The notes beneath the pieces were generated by a model. The model was not told the origin of the DNA and did not search any database. It worked only from the letters and a program-made list of their open reading frames with translations. From NCBI GenBank assembly GCA_015232955.1, contig JADFYS010000029.1, positions 1-12,902 on the forward strand: a stretch of 12,902 nt of DNA, given 5' to 3'. A program made the position numbers and the translations under genes. The first letter of the stretch is position 1, and each line of letters starts with the position of its first letter. This stretch comes from Gammaproteobacteria bacterium. Lineage in GTDB: Bacteria; Pseudomonadota; Gammaproteobacteria; Thiohalomonadales; Thiohalomonadaceae. Of the stretch, positions 7,558 to 12,902 are shown in pieces.

Positions 7558-8685
7558 TTAGTCGTCGGCCATATCTTCTAGCGTCAGTCCGGAGAGTGAG
7601 CTGCCGAGGTTACTGGCACCCCCCTCTTTGTTGAGCTTGACCATCAGCCGCACCTCGTTAGGGGAGTCGGCGTTCTTCAGGGCATCCTCCATCGAGATCA
7701 GCCCCTCTTTGTAGAGGTCAAACAGGGCCATATCGAAGGTCTGCATTCCGTAGGATTTGCCCTTTTTCATCTGCTCTTTCAGTGCCCCCACTTCGCCCTT
7801 ATGGATGAGATCGGAGATCATCGGGGTGTTGATCATAACCTCAATCGCGGCTCGCCGCCCCTTGCCATCGACCGTCGGCACAAGGCGCTGGGCGATGACC
7901 GCCTTGAGGTTGAGGGAGAGATCCATCAACAACTGACCCCGGCGCTCTTCAGGGAAGAAGTTGATAATGCGATCCAGCGCCTGGTTGGCGTTATTGGCGT
8001 GGAGGGTGGCGAGGGCAAGGTGACCGGTCTCGGCAAAGGCGACCGCGTGCTCCATCGTCTCGGGGTGGCGAATCTCACCAATGAGGATGACATCAGGGGC
8101 CTGTCGTAGGGTGTTGACCAGGGCGTCATCAAAGGTCCGGGTGTCGATTCCCACCTCGCGTTGGGTGATGATGCACCCTTTATGTTCGTGAACATACTCG
8201 ATCGGATCCTCAATGGTGATGATGTGGCCACTGGTGTTGGTGTTGCGGAAGTCGATCATCGCCGCGAGTGAGGTCGATTTACCCGAGCCGGTACCCCCGA
8301 CAAAGAGGATGATCCCCCGTTTCTCGAGGGAGAGATCACGCAGGACATCGGGGAGATTGAGCTTCTCAAACGACGGCATGGTGGTCTCGATCTTTCGTAG
8401 CACCATTCCGGAGTGGTAGCGTTGGACAAAGGCGTTGACCCGGAAGCGGCCGATATCGTCACGAGAGATGGCGAAGTTGCACTCCTTGGTCTCTTCAAAC
8501 TCCTTGCGCTGCTTGTCATCCATAATGCTGAGGCAGATCTGTTTCGACTGCTCCGGGGTGAGGGACATCTTCGCCACCGGTGTCATTTTGCCGTTAATCT
8601 TCATCGTTGGCGGTAGACCGGCGGTGATAAAGAGATCCGAACCGTTCTTCTGCACCATAATCTTGAGCAGGGAATCAAAATCCAT
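7558..8685 (-). CDS. pilU: PilU, type IV pilus retraction ATPase (PilT paralogue)
   Basis: A cytoplasmic hexameric ATPase that assists PilT in depolymerising type IV pili; in the family PilU usually works only together with PilT. Its 375 aa contain a PAS-like N-domain (1-110) and a RecA-like ATPase. Walker A is GGTGSGKS (130-137), the Asp box is ITIEDPIEY (156-164), Walker B is VILIGE (199-204) and the His box is TGHLALATLHANN (220-232). PilU-specific stretches include FVQRYHSGMVLRKIE (86-100), TLRQAPDVI (192-200), NQALDRIINFFPEERRG (234-250) and PDGKGRRA-like VDGKGRRA (272-279). The C-terminal ~25 residues beyond the VRLMVKL block form a Gly/Ser/Asp-rich tail. It sits 11 nt downstream of pilT with its ribosome site overlapping the pilT stop, so the two ATPases are probably translationally coupled. 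Confidence 0.95.
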   Translation of the reverse strand: MDFDSLLKIMVQKNGSDLFITAGLPPTMKINGKMTPVAKMSLTPEQSKQICLSIMDDKQRKEFEETKECNFAISRDDIGRFRVNAFVQRYHSGMVLRKIETTMPSFEKLNLPDVLRDLSLEKRGIILFVGGTGSGKSTSLAAMIDFRNTNTSGHIITIEDPIEYVHEHKGCIITQREVGIDTRTFDDALVNTLRQAPDVILIGEIRHPETMEHAVAFAETGHLALATLHANNANQALDRIINFFPEERRGQLLMDLSLNLKAVIAQRLVPTVDGKGRRAAIEVMINTPMISDLIHKGEVGALKEQMKKGKSYGMQTFDMALFDLYKEGLISMEDALKNADSPNEVRLMVKLNKEGGASNLGSSLSGLTLEDMADD

Positions 8686-8691
8686 CGTCTT

Positions 8692-8698
8692 CTCTCCT
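8692..8698 (-). promoter_or_regulatory. pilU ribosome binding site overlapping the pilT stop codon
   Basis: On the minus strand AGGAGAG lies 6 nt before the pilU ATG. Its first two bases are the last two bases of the pilT TAG (8697-8699). Ribosomes finishing pilT therefore stop on the pilU initiation site. Confidence 0.8.
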
Positions 8699-9731
8699 AG
8701 AAGTTGTCTTTACTGACCGCCTTGGTGCGGGCGGCATCGGCGGTGACGGTCCCGCTCTGTACCAGTTGCTTCAGGTTCTGGTCAAGGGTCTGCATCCCGT
8801 GTTGGGATCCGGTCTGGATCGCAGAGTACATCTGCGCCACTTTGTTTTCTCGGATGAGGTTACGGATGGCGGGGATCCCCACCATAATCTCGTGGGCAGC
8901 GACTCGCCCCCCTCCCACCCTTTTGAGCAGGGTCTGGGAGATGACCGCACGCAGGGATTCAGACAGCATTGACCGCACCATATCTTTTTCTGCCGCAGGG
9001 AAGACATCGACGATACGGTCGATCGTCTTGGCTGCGGAGCTGGTGTGGAGGGTACCAAAGACGAGGTGGCCGGTCTCTGCCGCCTCTAGCGCCAGCTTAA
9101 TCGTCTCAAGGTCACGCATCTCACCGACGAGAATGACATCGGGATCTTCACGCAGCGCAGCGCGAAGGGCATTACTGAAGCTCTTGGTGTCGCGGTGAAC
9201 TTCCCGTTGGTTGATAAGACATTTTTTGCTCTCGTGGACAAATTCGATCGGATCTTCAATGGTGAGGATGTGGCTATATTCCGACTCGTTTTTATAGTTA
9301 ATCATCGCCGCGAGGGTGGTAGATTTACCCGAACCGGTAGGGCCGGTGACAAGGACGAGACCACGGGGCGTTTCAGAGAGAGTCTTAAAGATTGGTGGAC
9401 ACTTGAGATCTTCGAGACTGAGGATTTTAGAAGGGATGGTCCGGAAAACGGCGCCTGCACCGCGGTTCTGATTGAAACCGTTGACACGAAATCGAGCCAA
9501 CCCTTTAATCTCAAAAGAGAAGTCTGCCTCCAGCGTCTCTTCAAACTCCTTACGCTGTTTGTCATTCATAATGTCGTAGAGGTGGCCGTGGACATCAGAG
9601 TGTTCGAGGGGGGGGACATTGATCTTGCGGATATCGCCATCCACCCGAATCAGGGGGGGCATCCCGGCAGAGAGGTGGAGGTCAGACGACCCCTCTTTAA
9701 CACTAAAGGCGAGTAGTTCAGTTATATCCAT
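8697..9731 (-). CDS. pilT: PilT, type IV pilus retraction ATPase
   Basis: The motor ATPase that powers pilus retraction, twitching and DNA uptake; a cytoplasmic hexamer at the pilus base. From the ATG at 9731 it is 344 aa, the same length as Pseudomonas aeruginosa PilT. It has Walker A GPTGSGKS (130-137), Asp box LTIEDPIEFVHESKK (157-171), NQREVHRDT (174-182), Walker B VILVGEMRD (199-207) and His box TGHLVFGTLHTSSAAK (220-235). The retraction motif AIRNLIRE lies at 288-295 and the MQTLDQNL segment at 313-320. An in-frame ATG two codons upstream (9737) directly abuts the GAGGAG sequence, so the MDITELL start is preferred. It follows the mshE-mshG-mshF-like genes on the same strand after an ~100-bp gap and precedes pilU. 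Confidence 0.96.
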   Translation of the reverse strand: MDITELLAFSVKEGSSDLHLSAGMPPLIRVDGDIRKINVPPLEHSDVHGHLYDIMNDKQRKEFEETLEADFSFEIKGLARFRVNGFNQNRGAGAVFRTIPSKILSLEDLKCPPIFKTLSETPRGLVLVTGPTGSGKSTTLAAMINYKNESEYSHILTIEDPIEFVHESKKCLINQREVHRDTKSFSNALRAALREDPDVILVGEMRDLETIKLALEAAETGHLVFGTLHTSSAAKTIDRIVDVFPAAEKDMVRSMLSESLRAVISQTLLKRVGGGRVAAHEIMVGIPAIRNLIRENKVAQMYSAIQTGSQHGMQTLDQNLKQLVQSGTVTADAARTKAVSKDNF

Positions 9732-9737
9732 AGTCAT

Positions 9738-9743
9738 CTCCTC
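9738..9743 (-). promoter_or_regulatory. pilT ribosome binding site that decides the start
   Basis: Minus-strand GAGGAG has no spacing to the ATG at 9737 but 6 nt to the ATG at 9731. The second ATG is therefore the likely start and the first is part of the spacer. Confidence 0.75.
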
Positions 9744-9827
9744 GTTCTGTGGCTGAAAGGTTCGGTTTGTTCGTCTGGTGAAGATTTTGAAGCGAAGGGG
9801 CGGTCATATACCCAAGTATCTTTAATA
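9744..9827 (-). other. Gap between the mshF-like gene and pilT; possible pilT promoter region
   Basis: This is the largest non-coding gap in the window and is AT-rich near the mshF-like stop. On the minus strand it contains TATATG, a weak -10-like hexamer at about 9805-9810. No convincing -35 box lies at normal spacing and no sigma-54 -24/-12 pair is seen. A short imperfect inverted repeat ATAC-N4-GTAT is present, but no strong terminator. pilT may have its own promoter here or be read through from the msh genes. Confidence 0.3.
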
Positions 9828-10358
9828 TTAGCGATGGCTGCTCACCAGCTCAATGTTGGAAAAGAGATCGATGAGCGGATCATAGCGACCGTCGCCATCG
9901 ACATCCTGATACTCAAACTGGATAGAGAAGTGGATCAGGGGTTCTGCGGTAAAGATGGCGGGAAAAGAGTCCTCGAACTGAATCCGATAGAGCAGTTCGC
10001 CACTGTCACGATCAAAATACCAGCTCTTTCCGGGGATCGACTCCAGCGGCGGCGAATCCAGCTCGCCGAGATAGGTGGGGGGAAGGTTGGTCATCAGATG
10101 AAACGGGTTACTCGACCCCAGTTGTGACAGGGTCTGAATTCTGCCGCTGGCGATGCGGGCAAGGACGGTGGTGGAGAGGGCCGTCTGCATACTGCCCACC
10201 ATCCAGGTGACATGGCTGCGCTCAGCCGCAAGCCTCAGCTCCCAGAGGCGATCAATGGCGATATAGATAAATAGCGCCACCAGCAGTGCCAGCAGCGAAA
10301 AGTCGCGGAAGGGACTCTGTCTTCGTCTCGCCCTCTGCTCTGACTGTCCTCTCTCCAT
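9828..10358 (-). CDS. mshF: MshF-like MSHA pilus biogenesis protein with DxDxDxxxD loop
   Basis: A small bitopic inner-membrane protein (176 aa from the ATG at 10358). A basic cytoplasmic leader (ERGQSEQRARRRQ) precedes one membrane segment (~20-36, FSLLALLVALFIYIAI) and a periplasmic domain. That domain has KSWYFDRDSGELLYRI (~111-126), a motif resembling the W-[YF]-x(4)-GEL-x-Y pattern of pilus-associated proteins. Near the C-terminus is DVDGDGRYD (152-160), matching the D-x-D-x-D-x-x-x-D calcium-binding loop. There is no prepilin-peptidase G/F-T-L-x-E site, so it is probably not a pseudopilin. The assignment to MshF rests mostly on position directly after mshG (17-nt gap), as in Vibrio mshE-G-F order. 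An ATG at 10406 would give 192 aa overlapping mshG by 31 bp, but its GGGAG abuts the ATG; the purine-rich AGAGAG before 10358 fits better. Confidence 0.6.
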   Translation of the reverse strand: MERGQSEQRARRRQSPFRDFSLLALLVALFIYIAIDRLWELRLAAERSHVTWMVGSMQTALSTTVLARIASGRIQTLSQLGSSNPFHLMTNLPPTYLGELDSPPLESIPGKSWYFDRDSGELLYRIQFEDSFPAIFTAEPLIHFSIQFEYQDVDGDGRYDPLIDLFSNIELVSSHR

Positions 10359-10375
10359 CTCTCTCTGCCTAATCT

Positions 10376-11599
10376 CTAATGGGAAGCCATGGAGGTCATC
10401 TCCCACATCGGGAGGAAGATGCCGAGGGCGAGGATGAGCACCAGCCCCCCTACCGAAACGATGAGGATCGGCTCAATGGCTGAAGTGAGGTTTTTAACAT
10501 CATAACTCACCTCTCGTTCATAGTAACTTGCCACCTCATCGAGCATATCATCCACTGCTCCGGTCTCCTCCCCCACCGAAAGCATCTGAATGATAAGGGG
10601 GGTGAAGAGTTCCGTCGCCTGAGCGGTGCGGGTGACACTATCACCGCGTTCGATGCCATTACGCATCGCGTTGACCTTGTCGCCGACATAGGCGTTATCC
10701 ACCGCTTGCGAGACCACCGCAAGGGTCTGAATCAGGGGAACACCGCTGCGGCTCGCCATGGCGAAGGAGCGGGCGAAGCGGGAGAGGGTGGCGCGGTGGA
10801 GGATCGAGCCGACCAGCGGTAGTTCGAGCTTCTTTTTATCCCAGCGGTAGCGCCCTTCCGGGGTTTCGATATAGGTTCTGGCAGCAAATACCGCAGCAAC
10901 AATTAGCACCAGAATATATTTCCAGTAGGCGACCATAAAGTCGGAGGAGGCGATGAGCGCCTTGGTCTGCCACGGTAGATCCATCTTCATGGTGTCAAAG
11001 ACCCCGGCAAAGGCGGGGATGACAAAGACATTGACGATACCGATGGCGACAGAGATGGCGATAATGACAAAGGTGGGGTAGCGCAGCGCCGACTGAATCT
11101 GCTCTTTGGTCTCCCGCTCCAGCTCGAGATATTCGGCGAGCTGGAGAAAAGATTCGTCGAGTTTTCCGGTCTTCTCCCCCACATTCACCATGCTGATCAT
11201 CAGATTGGTGAAGACATTTTTGTGCTGGGCCATGGCACTGGAGAGATCGCGTCCCGATTCAAGATCGCGTCGCAGTTGGCGGAGGATACGGACCAGCATC
11301 TCGTTCTGGGTGGTTTCGGTGAGGCCGACGATGCCGCGAATCATCGGAACCCCCGCCTTGGAGAGGGTATACATCTGACGACAGAGGAGAATGAGATCAT
11401 CCAGTGTCGGCTTCTTCTCGGTGAGGCGGCGCTGGAGATCGGCAAACCAGCCACTCTCCTCCTTGATCTCCTGAATCTCAATCGGGGTGCTTCCGCCGCT
11501 AATCAGCTGGGTGGCGACCGCATCGATGTTGGGGGCGTCCATCTCTCCGGAGAAGGCTTCACCACCACGGTTGCGGGCACGAAACGAGAAGTGAGCCAT
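10376..11599 (-). CDS. mshG: MshG, inner-membrane platform protein of an MSHA-type pilus (PilC/GspF family)
   Basis: A polytopic platform protein that links the assembly ATPase to the growing pilus. It is 407 aa with two tandem T2SSF domains (~70-193 and ~271-393), each carrying the GEKTGKLDE / GEETGAVDD motif (141-149, 343-351). Three hydrophobic segments (~177-197, 222-240, 376-396) are visible, as usual for GspF-like proteins. The N-terminus begins MAHFSFRARNRGGEAFSGEM, typical of MshG rather than PilC, whose N-terminus is longer. The start ATG shares one base with the mshE TAA (TAATG), so translation is coupled; only a distant GGAG is seen as ribosome site. The adjacent MshE homologue supports the MSHA assignment. 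Confidence 0.88.
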   Translation of the reverse strand: MAHFSFRARNRGGEAFSGEMDAPNIDAVATQLISGGSTPIEIQEIKEESGWFADLQRRLTEKKPTLDDLILLCRQMYTLSKAGVPMIRGIVGLTETTQNEMLVRILRQLRRDLESGRDLSSAMAQHKNVFTNLMISMVNVGEKTGKLDESFLQLAEYLELERETKEQIQSALRYPTFVIIAISVAIGIVNVFVIPAFAGVFDTMKMDLPWQTKALIASSDFMVAYWKYILVLIVAAVFAARTYIETPEGRYRWDKKKLELPLVGSILHRATLSRFARSFAMASRSGVPLIQTLAVVSQAVDNAYVGDKVNAMRNGIERGDSVTRTAQATELFTPLIIQMLSVGEETGAVDDMLDEVASYYEREVSYDVKNLTSAIEPILIVSVGGLVLILALGIFLPMWEMTSMASH

Positions 11600-12902
11600 T
11601 ACGGTGTAAGGACTCCGGGATCGAGGGTCAACACCTCATCTACCGCTGCTGGGTGCTCTTCCGGTTCCACCTCCACCACCACCTCCTGCCCGTCATCTTC
11701 CAGAAGTGACGGATCTATCTCCTCACCGGAGACGCGAATCGCCTCCTCAATCGTGGTCTGACCGAGACTGGCGTAGTGGATGGCGTTGCGGGTGAGTGAG
11801 ACAAAGTTTTTGTTATTGCGCGCCGCCCGGGCAAAGGCGTTGGTGTCGTCGAGACGGAGGGCGTCTCCCATGGCGAGATCGATCTCGAGCAGCTCGAAAA
11901 CCCCCATTCGCCCTTTATAACCGGTGTTATTGCACTTATGGCACCCCTGCCCATGTTTAAAATGGAGGCTCTCTCCCTCCTTGCCGACCATTCCTCGTAA
12001 CCAGAGCCGTTCATGCACCGAGGGTTGGTAATCGGCGATACAGTCGCTGCAGATCCGGCGAATCAGTCGCTGGGCGATAATCGCCTCAAGAGAGGTGGCG
12101 ACCATAAAACCGGGGATCCCCATATCGATAAGGCGGACAGCGGTGCTAATGGAGTCGTTGGTGTGGAGGGTGGAGAGGACAAGGTGACCGGTAATAGAGG
12201 CGCGAAGGCCGATCTCTGCCGTCTCCTGATCACGCATCTCGCCGATAAGGACCACATCGGGATCCTGGCGCAGGGCGGTGCGGAGGACGCTGGCAAAGGT
12301 GAGGCCGATCTGGGTGTGGACCTGCACCTGATTGATGCGTGAGAGGCGATACTCCACCGGATCCTCTACGGTAATGATCTTTTTGGTGGGGAGGTTGAGT
12401 TCATTGAGCGCACCATAGAGGGTGGTGGTCTTGCCGCTACCGGTAGGCCCGGTGACCAGTACCATTCCGTGCGGCTTATGGATGTAGTGGCGGAACCGTT
12501 CGAGCAGTTTTGGTGGCATCCCCACCTTTTCGAGATTGAGATTACCGCTGCTCTGGTCGAGAAGACGCATTACCACCGACTCACCATACTGTAGCGGCAT
12601 GGTCGATACGCGGACATCGATACTCTTCTCTTTAATCCGGATATTAAAACGACCATCCTGGGGGAGTCGCTTCTCCGAGATATTCAGCCCCGACATCAGC
12701 TTGAGGCGGGAGACCAGCGCAGTGCCGATCCGCTTCTCTTTCATCACCTGCTCCTGGAGCATACCGTCGATGCGGTTACGGATACGGAGCACATGTTCAT
12801 CTGGTTCGATATGGATATCAGAGGCCCCGACATGGACCGCATCTTCAAAGATGCTCTGCAGCAGCTTGACCACCGGCGCCTCCACCACATCGCTACTCTT
12901 GT
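11599..12902 (-). CDS. mshE: MshE, MSHA-type pilus extension ATPase (GspE/PilB family), N-terminus outside the window
   Basis: The ATPase that powers pilin polymerisation. The frame stays open to the window edge (K-S-S-D before the GTG at 12888), and family members have an N-terminal ~150-residue region, so this is a 5'-partial gene, not a start at 12888. Counting from the Val at 12888: GASDIHIEP (21-29), Walker A GPTGSGKT (147-154), Asp box ITVEDPVEY (172-180), Walker B VVLIGEMRD (212-220) and His box TGHLVLSTLHTND (233-245). A zinc-type tetracysteine C280-x2-C283 / C316-x2-C319 follows. An acidic tail of about 40 residues (~389-429) extends past the usual end. MshE of Vibrio cholerae binds c-di-GMP through its N-terminal MshEN domain; whether this copy has one cannot be seen here. 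It is followed by mshG with a 1-bp overlap. Confidence 0.9.
   Translation of the reverse strand, partial: KSSDVVEAPVVKLLQSIFEDAVHVGASDIHIEPDEHVLRIRNRIDGMLQEQVMKEKRIGTALVSRLKLMSGLNISEKRLPQDGRFNIRIKEKSIDVRVSTMPLQYGESVVMRLLDQSSGNLNLEKVGMPPKLLERFRHYIHKPHGMVLVTGPTGSGKTTTLYGALNELNLPTKKIITVEDPVEYRLSRINQVQVHTQIGLTFASVLRTALRQDPDVVLIGEMRDQETAEIGLRASITGHLVLSTLHTNDSISTAVRLIDMGIPGFMVATSLEAIIAQRLIRRICSDCIADYQPSVHERLWLRGMVGKEGESLHFKHGQGCHKCNNTGYKGRMGVFELLEIDLAMGDALRLDDTNAFARAARNNKNFVSLTRNAIHYASLGQTTIEEAIRVSGEEIDPSLLEDDGQEVVVEVEPEEHPAAVDEVLTLDPGVLTP

Noticed and set aside
12886..12888. GTG as the true start of mshE
   Set aside because: The frame is open upstream to the window edge and the family has a further N-terminal domain, so the gene is simply cut by the window.

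Overview
The window looks like chromosomal DNA of a moderately GC-rich Gammaproteobacterium. Good grounds are the gammaproteobacterial-type neighbourhood of yggS with pilT-pilU, the MSHA-type pilus genes mshE-mshG, and a FolM-type pteridine reductase. A finer placement is not possible from sequence alone. Coding density is very high: almost every junction is an overlap or a gap of a few bases. No mobile element, CRISPR array, tRNA or rRNA is visible.

Left block (about 1-6826, plus strand). The first gene is a very large multidomain signalling protein (~1510 aa): CheB methylesterase, CheR methyltransferase, PAS, long NEE-heptad coiled coil, three PAS domains, GGDEF, EAL. It overlaps by ATGA with a 498-aa bacteriophytochrome photosensory core (PAS-GAF-PHY). 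That core keeps the biliverdin-binding Cys, the PASDIP motif and the PHY tongue PRxSF motif, but ends without any output domain. Three bases further on starts a pteridine reductase of the FolM/PTR1 type. These three genes look like one transcription unit whose promoter lies left of the window.

Centre. The plus-strand unit meets a minus-strand unit tail to tail across 17 bp made of (CTCA) repeats.

Right block (6844-12902, minus strand, read right to left): mshE (N-terminus cut by the window edge), mshG, a small MshF-like membrane protein with a DxDxDxxxD calcium-type loop, then an ~100-bp gap, pilT, pilU and yggS. This run puts an MSHA-type extension ATPase and platform protein next to the retraction ATPases PilT and PilU. 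The pilin genes that usually follow mshF are not here.

How it may fit together (inference). The left block looks like a red/far-red light input (phytochrome) coupled in trans to an enzyme that can make and break c-di-GMP and also carries chemoreceptor methylation/demethylation modules. A pteridine reductase sits beside it, and pterins are known to control a dual GGDEF-EAL enzyme in Agrobacterium. The right block encodes pilus motors. MshE-family ATPases are known c-di-GMP receptors through an N-terminal MshEN domain, which here would lie just outside the window. A light/pterin to c-di-GMP to MSHA/type IV pilus circuit is therefore a testable reading of the locus.
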